This document shows positions 1-8,097 of a DNA stretch of 64,000 bases, one piece after another. Positions within the stretch are counted from its first letter, which is position 1; every line of letters starts with the position of its first letter. This DNA comes from Patescibacteria group bacterium. Lineage in GTDB: Bacteria > Patescibacteriota > Gracilibacteria > UM-FILTER-43-11. A program made the position numbers and the translations under genes. The notes beneath the pieces were generated by a model. The model had not been told where the DNA came from, did not search any database, and saw nothing but the letters and a program-made list of their open reading frames with translations. The stretch lies in NCBI GenBank assembly GCA_018817125.1, contig JAHIUN010000012.1, positions 33,378 through 97,377 of the forward strand, written 5' to 3'.

Positions 1-2350
1 ATGGTAAAAAGGTCGGTTTTTTAAGCCCTTTCACCTTTTTAACAATATCCAGATCATTCATGTTGATCTTGCCATAATAAAGATCGCGAATATCTCCTCC
101 TTTTTCGATAAAATTCAAAATCATTCGGTACCCTTTAAAATAAACAAAATCTTTGGTAAACGCGCCGGGTTTTGAGGTATCTTCAAGCCCGCGCTTCGCC
201 TTAAGTGCTACTTTCCAGGCGCGATCCATACTAAACCCGAGCTTAACAACTTCCGCATACACATCCGCGAACGACCCGTGCATCGCCCGATAAATCCCTA
301 CAACGGATGAAGCCGGCCAATATTTCTTTTCCGTTTCATTGGATTCCGTTCGCTCCTGATTGTAAACGGCTAATCCCTCTTCGGTCGCGAGGTAATCTGC
401 TAATCCGCGTTGGAAGACCTTGTAATGCTGCTGACTTCCGTTCATAGCCGTAAAAACATGGGTTTCGATCTCATGAGTGATGGTCCCTTTTAGGCGCTCT
501 TCAGAGAACATAGCGTCCTCTCTTAACATAACGGAATTTTCCTTGCCCGCGATGGCATCGGACACCATGTCTTTTTTGATTTTTACACTCCATCCTTTCA
601 ATCCGAAACCTTCAATTGCCTGTTCGAATAAAACTTTGGCCTCTTTCGCAGTCAGGAGTTTTTTGGATTCTGGAAATTTGTCCGGCATCTTCATAATTTC
701 TTTGAGCGCTTCCTTCACAATGTCCTGATCCGGCACTCCATACAAATGCATGGATTTAGCGGTAAAACTTTCAGACCCGCGGGATTCTAATAACTCGATT
801 TTTCGTTTGATCTCATCCGCCTTTTTGTGCCACAAAATACCGATGGGGGAATCCGGAAATTCAATTCGTTTTAAACGGGCATATAAATTATTAGGATCGA
901 ATTTAAGCGGTTTGTATTCAAATTGAGGATTGTAAGTAGGATCGACTAAAAATTTATTGTGCTCTTCTTTTAGATTGCTCGGACTTAAGTGGGCAAGCAA
1001 GCGGATTTCGCCGTCGATACTTACAATCTCGTCATCGATTTTTCTTAAATCAGCTTCGGTAAACTGACGCACAATATGGGCAATACTGGAGGCTGATTTT
1101 TCTCCGGCCCCCTTTTCGGTGTCCATGTGTTTGGTGGGGTCAATTAAAAAATCCCGCAGATCGCGCTGGCCAATTACCATTTTATATTTCTGATGAGTGA
1201 AATCGGATACGTCCACAACTGTTTGGATGCGATGACCGATCAGATTGAATTTGCAATACCCCTCATCAAGTCCTACCTCATCAGCCACCCCTTTGTCTAA
1301 AACTGATTTTTGAACAGTGGAATCGATTTGTGCAATGATTTTTTTATTATCTTTTCTTCCCATGATCTCAATCCGTTCCAAATTACCGATAACCGGTTTG
1401 TGAGGAATTTTTTCCTCTTCTCCTTTTGGTCCAATTTTCTGGCCAAAAATATCCTGCGCAATACGCACGCCCTTTTCCGGACTGGACACCTTGATTCCTT
1501 CAATCCGCTCCAATCGTCGTCGCAAAGGAGCCATGTTCGCGATCTGCACCGCTAGGCCGGCACGTGCGTTGATCTCTAAAAGAACCGGACCGGATTTATC
1601 CATCGTGATATCCACCGCCGCGAAACCCAAGTTCGTAACATGCTGCACACGGGAAGCGATGAGAAGGATTTCATCCCAGTGGTCGATTTTGGTTCCTTTA
1701 ACCGGTCCGTAACCCGGGATGCTGTCGATTTCTTTATTATATTGTGTGATATATGTCATCTCACCTTTGGCAATATCGATTCCAACAGCGATACCTCCGA
1801 AATGAACATTCGCCTTGCCCTGAGACTCTTCAGTCGGCAGCCGCATCATGGCCATTACCGGAATGAGGTTGTGGACGACCACACGAATATCCGGCAAGCC
1901 TTTATAAGACATACTGTTAAAAGGCTCTGGTGCCTCCAGGCGTTGTTCAAAAAAAGCCGTGTCTGAAAGATTCGCCAGAGAGTAGCGGCCGTCAAGAATA
2001 TCACCCACGTGTTGCTCCATGGCCTCGTGTGTCATCACACTGTCGTCGCCTATAATCCAGTTTCTTCCTTTCCTTCCCCGGATTATCAAAATCCCCTCTC
2101 CGCCATAACCTGAATTTGGTTTTAAGACGAAGGAATTTGGCAGACTGTCCCAGTCGAAGTTATCCAACTCCTTCTTGTTGTGGATGGACGCGTAAAATTT
2201 AGCTACCGGCACTCCGCGTGCGGATAGAAAATTTTTGGTTTTTATCTTACTATCCGCCATCATGATGGCTTTCTTGGGATTATACGCTCTGATGTATAAC
2301 AGGTTGCGGGCATTGATGCCAAGCAGACCTGGATTATGGAAGAACCACAT
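1..2350 (-). CDS. ATP-grasp ligase / retropepsin-like / DUF1704 metallopeptidase fusion (3' end outside window)
   Basis: About 783 codons are visible; the gene runs off the left edge. Residues ~1-290 match the alpha-L-glutamate-ligase-related ATP-grasp family: the start (MWFFHNPGLLGINARNLLYI), a glycine-rich GYGGEGILIIRG loop and the metal-site segment LLEINARAGL. Residues ~315-405 resemble the retropepsin-like (RimB/Zn_protease-type) domain, with IAQIDSTVQKSVL and ending VIGQRDLRDFLIDP; the expected D-T-G is D-S-T here. Residues ~410-783 are DUF1704, the family that includes the MATCAP tyrosine carboxypeptidases: HEIETH metal motif at ~625 and EEGLAVY at ~658. By family knowledge the first domain adds amino acids to a peptide or protein end and the last removes them; pairing them in one chain is seen directly, the joint function is inferred. 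The ATG is the first in frame after the upstream stop; no clear ribosome site. Confidence 0.8.
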   Translation of the reverse strand, partial: MWFFHNPGLLGINARNLLYIRAYNPKKAIMMADSKIKTKNFLSARGVPVAKFYASIHNKKELDNFDWDSLPNSFVLKPNSGYGGEGILIIRGRKGRNWIIGDDSVMTHEAMEQHVGDILDGRYSLANLSDTAFFEQRLEAPEPFNSMSYKGLPDIRVVVHNLIPVMAMMRLPTEESQGKANVHFGGIAVGIDIAKGEMTYITQYNKEIDSIPGYGPVKGTKIDHWDEILLIASRVQHVTNLGFAAVDITMDKSGPVLLEINARAGLAVQIANMAPLRRRLERIEGIKVSSPEKGVRIAQDIFGQKIGPKGEEEKIPHKPVIGNLERIEIMGRKDNKKIIAQIDSTVQKSVLDKGVADEVGLDEGYCKFNLIGHRIQTVVDVSDFTHQKYKMVIGQRDLRDFLIDPTKHMDTEKGAGEKSASSIAHIVRQFTEADLRKIDDEIVSIDGEIRLLAHLSPSNLKEEHNKFLVDPTYNPQFEYKPLKFDPNNLYARLKRIEFPDSPIGILWHKKADEIKRKIELLESRGSESFTAKSMHLYGVPDQDIVKEALKEIMKMPDKFPESKKLLTAKEAKVLFEQAIEGFGLKGWSVKIKKDMVSDAIAGKENSVMLREDAMFSEERLKGTITHEIETHVFTAMNGSQQHYKVFQRGLADYLATEEGLAVYNQERTESNETEKKYWPASSVVGIYRAMHGSFADVYAEVVKLGFSMDRAWKVALKAKRGLEDTSKPGAFTKDFVYFKGYRMILNFIEKGGDIRDLYYGKINMNDLDIVKKVKGLKKPTFLP

Positions 2351-2503
2351 AACTTATAAACTTAAATTCGAAACTCGAATTCTCGAAATCCGAAAAAATA
2401 CAAAATACGAATATTGAAATGTTCAAAATATGTTGTTTGGATCATTTTCATTTAGATTTGAAAATTAGAATTTTTTCGAGTTTAGATATTCGGATTTCGA
2501 GTT
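2351..2503. repeat. period-8 repeat array with inverted halves filling the intergenic gap
   Basis: The whole gap between the stop of the 7TM gene and the start of the ATP-grasp fusion reads in steps of eight, with units such as AACTCGAA, TTCTCGAA and ATCCGAAA on the left and TCGAGTTT, GGATTTCG on the right. The two sides are inverted: TTCGGATTTCGAG on the right is the complement of CTCGAAATCCGAA on the left. About 60 AT-rich bases lie in the middle. A transcript crossing it would form a long imperfect hairpin. Confidence 0.7.
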
Positions 2504-4000
2504 TTACTCTTCAGCATGGCGCATGACTTCACGGAAACGGATGTATTCAAAGAAACGAAGACCCGTCCATCGGCCAAGGCCGAGATTGACCACAATGAGG
2601 AGAAGGATAATTTCGGGATAACTTAAGATCAGATTTTGTAAAAACTGCCATTCCACCACCCAATAACAGATCAGGGAAACAGCGGTGGTCTCAACCATCA
2701 AAAGTACGGCCGCGTACACTCCCTTTCCGCTTTGAGCGCTCACAAATTTCTCTGCCAGTGTCGTCATAATAAGCATTGGGAATACTGCGATAGAAGCCAG
2801 TTCCTGAATATTCAGATAGGTGCCGAATCCGAGCATTAAAAGAATAATAAGGGTGGAAATAGTAAACACGATAGCAATACGTGGAATGTGAAGTAGCCGG
2901 ACATGAGCAAAGGCTTTGCGTAAAATAGACCCTGTGAGCAGGATGATCACCAAAATCGCCAAACCGAATTTAAGGCCAAGTGCTAAAAAGGAAAGGGTAA
3001 TAATAGAAGGCGTGTACAGGCCAAAAGTCGTCACGCCAATAACCTGCTTTAAAAACGCAATGATTGTGGCGATGACTGGCAGCATAAGAAGCAGCACAAT
3101 CGTGTTACTGGGTACCCCCTGAGTGAGCATAAAATTGACCAAATAAGACATAAAATTCCATAGTCCGATATGCCGGGTCTCCGCATCAATCATGCGATAT
3201 TCAGAAACCCCGTTTTTTAAGTCATCCACAAAACTAGCAACGCTTGGGGCGCTGATCAGGTTATTCAGTTCGTATTCGCGCGTTAGTACGATGGTTTTAG
3301 GCGTGATGATGTTGTAGTTGCTCTGCATGATGCGGCTGAGCGTTTTTAGGTTCTTGTCGGAGATAACTACAATTGTTTTGTCTTTCAGAAAATCCTGAAT
3401 TTCCGGTCGTTCGCGTATCAGGCGGGTCAGGGCGTTGATTCCGCTGCCACGGGTTGTCCAGATCGCGATGGTGTCGGCACTGGAAATCATATTCACTTGT
3501 TCCAAAAGTTTTTTGGATAAAGTTTCTTCGGACATAAACGCTGTGTTGCTGTCATAGCTCTCAATTACATTCACATAGGTGCCTTCTTTCAGCGCTTTGT
3601 CGGTGAGTTTTTCGACGCTTTCACGACGATCGGTGACATCGGTTAAAAAGAGGATGAGTTTTTCATACGCGAACACGCTTCGGGTAATCGAGGCATTTTC
3701 GCCCTGTTGGCTCATGGTGAGTTTAACCATATATTCACCGGCTTTCGCGTATGAATGCACCACCTCACCTCCAAATTCCTGTGGGCTTCCATCTCCAAAA
3801 TCCCACTGATAGCCAACAGGAGCTTCTTCGTCCGGAGCAAAAGACTGAGAAGCGTCCAGAATAATGTTTTTACCGACCTGTACCACATCGTTCGAATCAA
3901 TCACCGCCCGGATGTCGTTGAGATTGAAGGTTACTGTGGCATTGGCTGCATAAGGAAACAGGAAAAGCCCGATAAATAGAGTGAATAGGAATTTTCGCAT
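2504..4000 (-). CDS. PKD-domain protein with 7TM region (7TM_transglut family)
   Basis: 498 residues. A signal peptide (MRKFLFTLFIGLFLFPYAANA) is followed by a PKD fold at ~25-112, with the hallmark YQWDFGDGS, an uncharacterised extracytoplasmic segment to ~290, and about seven membrane helices from ~300 to the end, starting NTIVLLLMLPVIATIIAF and including GVTTFGLYTPSIITLSFLAL. That C-terminal block is the membrane domain usually fused to an inactive transglutaminase and encoded beside ATP-grasp glutamate ligases and retropepsin-like proteases. Here the transglutaminase part appears replaced by PKD. The gene lies directly upstream of such a ligase fusion, so the two probably work together at the cell envelope; the substrate is unknown. 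Confidence 0.8.
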   Translation of the reverse strand: MRKFLFTLFIGLFLFPYAANATVTFNLNDIRAVIDSNDVVQVGKNIILDASQSFAPDEEAPVGYQWDFGDGSPQEFGGEVVHSYAKAGEYMVKLTMSQQGENASITRSVFAYEKLILFLTDVTDRRESVEKLTDKALKEGTYVNVIESYDSNTAFMSEETLSKKLLEQVNMISSADTIAIWTTRGSGINALTRLIRERPEIQDFLKDKTIVVISDKNLKTLSRIMQSNYNIITPKTIVLTREYELNNLISAPSVASFVDDLKNGVSEYRMIDAETRHIGLWNFMSYLVNFMLTQGVPSNTIVLLLMLPVIATIIAFLKQVIGVTTFGLYTPSIITLSFLALGLKFGLAILVIILLTGSILRKAFAHVRLLHIPRIAIVFTISTLIILLMLGFGTYLNIQELASIAVFPMLIMTTLAEKFVSAQSGKGVYAAVLLMVETTAVSLICYWVVEWQFLQNLILSYPEIILLLIVVNLGLGRWTGLRFFEYIRFREVMRHAEE

Positions 4001-4064
4001 GATGAAAGAATTAATAGGGATTAATCTTACCTGATGTTGTTCTTTAAAACACTGCTATTGTACC

Positions 4065-4375
4065 AAAAAAAGCTTTTTTTACTAAGCTCTCTTTATGGAT
4101 AAGGCGAGTGGAACCGGCTGTTTAAACCGGAGCATCACGGTTCGAACGGCTCATGCTTCTACTTCAGAAACCAATGAATCCATCTGGTGGAAGATACGTA
4201 TTCCTGATACGCAAGCCTCCGGGTTCTACACAGGCTCAAATACCTTCGCGTCTACATTATCCAGCGCTTGTAGTGAAGGGTATGATCCGAGCCCGTAGTA
4301 ATAAGAATTGCTTAAGAATAGCCTAAGGATAGCTTTAGCAATGCTTTAAACAATTCTTTAGCTATCCTTTTATAT
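4065..4375 (+). ncRNA. candidate structured RNA of unknown family
   Basis: The 369-base gap between two minus-strand genes has no convincing protein. On the plus strand three long-range helices nest: GGATAA (4097-4102) with TTATCC (4257-4262), GCGA (4104-4107) with TCGC (4246-4249), and GTGGAACCGG (4108-4117) with CCGGGTTCTAC (4219-4229, one bulge). A terminator hairpin with a T-run ends it at ~4371. A possible promoter (TTGTTC, then TATTGT) precedes ~4065. I do not recognise tmRNA, 6S, SRP or RNase P motifs. The 67-codon ORF at 4095-4298 looks incidental. Confidence 0.4.
4325..4371 (+). terminator. rho-independent terminator of the candidate RNA
   Basis: AAGGATAGCT and AGCTATCCTT form a perfect 10-bp stem separated by an AT-rich loop and followed by TTTTATATT. 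The T-run is on the plus strand only, pointing to a plus-strand transcript; the minus-strand gene to the right ends inside the stem. Confidence 0.55.
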
Positions 4376-6916
4376 TATCCCCAGCCGTGCCTCAATTTCC
4401 TGGTCGACAAACATCTTTTTACGACCGTATTTCATGCGTGAGTATTTCTTGAGCACTTCAGACATTGCATCGGTACCCTGCGGATCCCAGATGGTCTGGA
4501 TTGAGAAGGGGCGGGATGTGGCATTGTGAATATTAAGTTTGATGTACGCGCTGTAATTCGCGATTCCAATGATGTCTTGTTCGGAGAGAAGTGGAGCGTA
4601 TTCTTTCGCCAGATATTCAGCGTCGTCCGCGCCGACCTTAAAGCTAAGCATCGTACCCACGTTACCAAACACCGCGTCGCGGACACGGGTATCATCGTGA
4701 CCTGTGGGTGTTTTGGTGAGCTGGGCAATGTACTGATGCGCCATGATGAGGGAAAGACGGTACTTTCGCGCTTCGGAAAGGATGGAGGCAAAAGTATCGG
4801 TTGCGAAATTCTGGAATTCATCAACGTACATATAGAAATCCTTACGCTGCTCTTTGGGAATATTCTGCCGGCTCATGGCGGCCATATTGACCTTGTTTAC
4901 AAAAATGAGACCAAGGAGCTGAGCATTTACATCACCGATTTTACCCTTGGATAGGTTGACCAGAAGGATCTTTTGATTATCCATGATCTCACGGATGTCG
5001 AACGCGCTTTTGGGCTGACCGATGATATTGCGGATGGTGGTGTTGGTAATAAACGGACCGAATTTGGAGCTGAAATACGGAATCATTTCCTGTTTTTCAC
5101 GTTCGCCGGTACTCGCGTATTCATGCTCCCAAAACGAACGGACCACCGCGTTGGTGAGTTTAGATGTTTTGTATTTTAAGAACTCTTCGTCGGTAAATAT
5201 GCGGGGCACATCAATCAAAGTCGCTCCCTCCTCTTCGTCTTCCATAAGGGTTAAACAGGCGTTACGGAAGTAATGCTGAATGCGGGGACCAAAGATCTCA
5301 TCACCGAATAGCTTGATAAAGATTTCCATCGCATCGAGAGAGGCGCGATCGCGCTCTTCCGGTGTATGGGCCTCAAGCAAATTCAATCCCATCGGCCGTT
5401 CAGTATCAGCCGGATCGAAAAGCACAATATCTTTTGCCCGTTCTTTCTGGACGATCTTCAATGTATCTTCGACCAGGTCTCCATGCGGATCGATTAAACA
5501 GATGCCATCGCCATTCCATATATCCTGGCGCGCCTGATAATTAAGGAGTACGGATTTACCGGAGCCGGATTTACCGATGATATATTGATGACGCGTGCGG
5601 TCGTCGGCCATAATACGGACCATCTTTTCCTGACCGCGATACATACTTTTGCCGATGACCACGCCTTCGGTAGGCAGTTCCACAGGTGGCGGCAATACTT
5701 TGTACTGCAGCCATTTGATGATGGGGACCGGATTGTAACGGGAATCCGGGAAATGGATGATGGAAGCCAGCTCGTCCTGGGCAAATAAAGATTGCCTATG
5801 GAATATGCCCGGCATCCGACGATTAAACAGATACTTCATCAGCGGATTATTGATGAAATCAAACGGCACAATACGGCGATTCTGGAACCAGTTAAGATAG
5901 GCGTCGTGATACACGCTGAATGCCACGTTGATGTTGTTAGTGATCTCAACTGCCCGCGCATTGGTGTCCGCCACACCGACCACACGAATGGAGGCATCAA
6001 AGCCGACTTGACCGGCTTTTTCACCTATTTTCTTCAGCGCCTCTTCTTTAGAGGCCAGCATGCGGATATAACTGTCGCCCGAGGAAGCACCCGGCGCCAT
6101 AGAACCGCCCTTACCCCCCGGCAGAAAGACACGAATGATATTAATCAAAAGCGCTAAAATCGGGCCGATAATAGGAATGGGGATTCTAAACGGAGGGGAT
6201 TTTCTTTTAAATAAAAGCTCGCCAATGCGCTCTGTTTCTTTACGCCATTTTTCGGACGCCGCCGGATTAACGATGACCTGAATGGCTGCTTTTTCACTTA
6301 CATCAAGCTTAGACAGCACATTTGCCACACCATTGAGGGGGTCTTCCTCCATCGACTTATAAGTGCTGATTGGATACCAGAAAGGACGCTTGGCATAAAT
6401 AAAATAAGCTCTGGCTTTTTTTCCCTTTTCAAAAAGCTTATAGGACTCCTTGGATTGCTGAATATCAGCATCTTTATAAAAAGTGGTGATCTGTTTTTCA
6501 ACAATATTCTTATAGTATTCGTTAGTGACCACATAAAAATTTAATTGCTGATTTTCCAAAAACAGTTCAATCGAAATGTTATCTGCCTGCCAGATCTTCG
6601 TTTTAATCATATTCCACAGGTTCATTTCCCGGATTTCATACAACGCCCTATATAACTGAGCCATAATGCCGATTTTTTCTTTAAAGTCTTTTTCCGTCCT
6701 TTTCTCCTGGTCCATCTTGGAATCACTGCGGGGCAGGGTGACCTTTAAATATACCAAATTTTTCGAGGTGTAATGCAAATGAAGTATGCGGGCAAACTGA
6801 AGGAGATAACGCAAAACATACCAACCGCCCACGGCGATGAGCAGGGCCCATAGTCCGTAATTTTTCAGCCATTCAAAGGCAATCTGTCCGTAATGTTGAT
6901 ATTTTTCGAGGTCCAT
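4370..6916 (-). CDS. VirD4/TraD-like type IV secretion ATPase
   Basis: 848 residues with one N-terminal membrane helix (~18-40), an ~380-residue unassigned region that includes a second hydrophobic stretch (PIIGPILALLINIIRVFLP), and a TraG/VirD4-type motor. Walker A is IIGKSGSGKSVLL at ~447-457, Walker B is ICLIDPHGDL at ~470-480, and YVDEFQNFATDTFASILSEA at ~697-716 is the conserved helicase-like segment of coupling ATPases. Proteins of this type are widespread in CPR genomes without a full secretion cluster, and none is seen here. It starts 13 bases after the 333-codon gene upstream and is probably co-transcribed with it. Transport of DNA or protein across the membrane is the family role; the cargo is unknown. 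Confidence 0.85.
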   Translation of the reverse strand: MDLEKYQHYGQIAFEWLKNYGLWALLIAVGGWYVLRYLLQFARILHLHYTSKNLVYLKVTLPRSDSKMDQEKRTEKDFKEKIGIMAQLYRALYEIREMNLWNMIKTKIWQADNISIELFLENQQLNFYVVTNEYYKNIVEKQITTFYKDADIQQSKESYKLFEKGKKARAYFIYAKRPFWYPISTYKSMEEDPLNGVANVLSKLDVSEKAAIQVIVNPAASEKWRKETERIGELLFKRKSPPFRIPIPIIGPILALLINIIRVFLPGGKGGSMAPGASSGDSYIRMLASKEEALKKIGEKAGQVGFDASIRVVGVADTNARAVEITNNINVAFSVYHDAYLNWFQNRRIVPFDFINNPLMKYLFNRRMPGIFHRQSLFAQDELASIIHFPDSRYNPVPIIKWLQYKVLPPPVELPTEGVVIGKSMYRGQEKMVRIMADDRTRHQYIIGKSGSGKSVLLNYQARQDIWNGDGICLIDPHGDLVEDTLKIVQKERAKDIVLFDPADTERPMGLNLLEAHTPEERDRASLDAMEIFIKLFGDEIFGPRIQHYFRNACLTLMEDEEEGATLIDVPRIFTDEEFLKYKTSKLTNAVVRSFWEHEYASTGEREKQEMIPYFSSKFGPFITNTTIRNIIGQPKSAFDIREIMDNQKILLVNLSKGKIGDVNAQLLGLIFVNKVNMAAMSRQNIPKEQRKDFYMYVDEFQNFATDTFASILSEARKYRLSLIMAHQYIAQLTKTPTGHDDTRVRDAVFGNVGTMLSFKVGADDAEYLAKEYAPLLSEQDIIGIANYSAYIKLNIHNATSRPFSIQTIWDPQGTDAMSEVLKKYSRMKYGRKKMFVDQEIEARLGII

Positions 6917-6929
6917 TTATTGTGGTTTT

Positions 6930-7931
6930 TTAATCCAGTTGAAATTCTTCAATGATTTTTAAAATATCGCTAAGTTGCTCATCATCCATAGATTCAAGGA
7001 ATGAATCTGGACTATAATAATCTTCAAGCGCCTTTTCTAACTCTTCTTCCGCCAAATCTGCCTGTTCGGCATCTTCATCACTAATATTTATTTTATAGGT
7101 TTTTTCATAATCCACTTCGGCATTGCTGAGAATTTCAGTCATTTTAGAAAGTGGCGTGCTTAGTTTTCCCAATAATTCATCCGAAAGATGGGTGGCTATG
7201 CTTCTCAGTTCCCGATGTACATCTTCGGGCGTCCTCAAATAATTTGCCCGAGCAATGAGGTCTTCCATTTTTTCACGCCATTGATCTTGCGTTTCCCTTG
7301 CCTCCTCCATCCGATAGGTTGGCTGTGATACTTCGTCTTCTTTTCTTCTCTGGCCCCTTTCTCTTTTGCGGACACCTTTCTGAATAGCCTTCAGCGCCTG
7401 CCAAATAGACTTTCTTTTTTCTTCCCATGAAAATTCCAAGGGGTATTCCTCGGATTTCCCGTCAGAATAATTAAAAATGACCATGGCTGGGTTTTTCCCG
7501 CGACGATAGGGTTTAATTTCATAGCTTTTTGCCTCCTTAAAACGTTCCACAAGCGCTTTCATATCAGTGACTTCCTGTAACAGCTGGAGCCGTTTAACAG
7601 AATCCTTGACAGTGTGATATTTAATTTCAGGAAGCTTATTTAGGAATTTTTCACCTAGCTCATCAATAAAAATTTTTAATCTTACGACTTTGCTTACATC
7701 TAATTCCGCCAAGGAGCAGATACTCTGCTCAAGAATTTTTTCGCCAGTTTTTTTGGTTGTATCGCAGGTATCCCTGGTATATTTTAGAAAATCAGCTGCT
7801 TCTAAGGCTTCATTCCAGGATATTTCTTCCCCTTCCCCGACTCCCGGGACAGGAGAAACCTCCGGAGCGACATCTTTCCATACAAATCGTGCATTTTTAA
7901 TTAGATCTATATTGTATTGGAAATTGGTCAT
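6930..7931 (-). CDS. hypothetical acidic helical protein
   Basis: 333 residues, not recognised. It is rich in Glu, Lys and Leu with long predicted helices, a basic patch near the middle (GVRKRERGQRRKEDE) and a very acidic C-terminus (SISDEDAEQADLAEEELEKA-type composition). No signal peptide or membrane segment. Its start codon and first residues (MTNFQ) are encoded by a period-7 repeat array, and a good promoter lies upstream at 7961-7989. It precedes the VirD4-like ATPase by 13 bases, so a role as accessory or adaptor to that motor is a guess from context only. Confidence 0.65.
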   Translation of the reverse strand: MTNFQYNIDLIKNARFVWKDVAPEVSPVPGVGEGEEISWNEALEAADFLKYTRDTCDTTKKTGEKILEQSICSLAELDVSKVVRLKIFIDELGEKFLNKLPEIKYHTVKDSVKRLQLLQEVTDMKALVERFKEAKSYEIKPYRRGKNPAMVIFNYSDGKSEEYPLEFSWEEKRKSIWQALKAIQKGVRKRERGQRRKEDEVSQPTYRMEEARETQDQWREKMEDLIARANYLRTPEDVHRELRSIATHLSDELLGKLSTPLSKMTEILSNAEVDYEKTYKINISDEDAEQADLAEEELEKALEDYYSPDSFLESMDDEQLSDILKIIEEFQLD

Positions 7932-7950
7932 TGAAAATTGGTCATTAATT
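7916..7950. repeat. period-7 array overlapping the start of the 333-codon gene
   Basis: Five 7-base units: ATTGGAA, ATTGGTC, ATTGAAA, ATTGGTC, ATTAATT. On the minus strand the unit reads GACCAAT and supplies the ATG of the gene at 6930-7931. Confidence 0.6.
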
Positions 7951-7960
7951 TAATCTATAT

Positions 7961-7989
7961 ATTATACCAAATTTTCTCTCTGAAAACAA
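7961..7989 (-). promoter_or_regulatory. sigma-70-type promoter for the 333-codon gene and ATPase
   Basis: On the minus strand TTGTTT (7984-7989) is followed after 17 bases by TATAAT (7961-7966), about 30 bases before the start codon. Confidence 0.55.
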
Positions 7990-7999
7990 GGGTGAAATC

Positions 8000-8034
8000 A
8001 TTTCAGATTTCTGATTTCTGAATTCTGAAATGAG
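8000..8034. repeat. period-7 array upstream of recJ
   Basis: Five units: ATTTCAG, ATTTCTG, ATTTCTG, AATTCTG, AAATGAG. It lies between the divergent promoters of recJ and the 333-codon gene. Confidence 0.55.
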
Positions 8035-8041
8035 TATTGGC

Positions 8042-8071
8042 TTGCCAAAAATAGTGGTGGTTCGCTATTAT
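8042..8071 (+). promoter_or_regulatory. probable recJ promoter
   Basis: TTGCCA at 8042-8047 and TATTAT at 8066-8071 with an 18-base spacer, ending 26 bases before the ATG at 8098. Confidence 0.4.
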
Positions 8072-8097
8072 GACCTCCGATCTTGACTGAGAATAAT

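Noticed and set aside
4095..4298. 67-codon plus-strand ORF
   Set aside because: Composition is not protein-like; the DNA is better explained as a structured RNA.
4370..7931. Conjugative element or complete type IV secretion system
   Set aside because: Only the VirD4-like ATPase is present; no relaxase, VirB4 or other components nearby.
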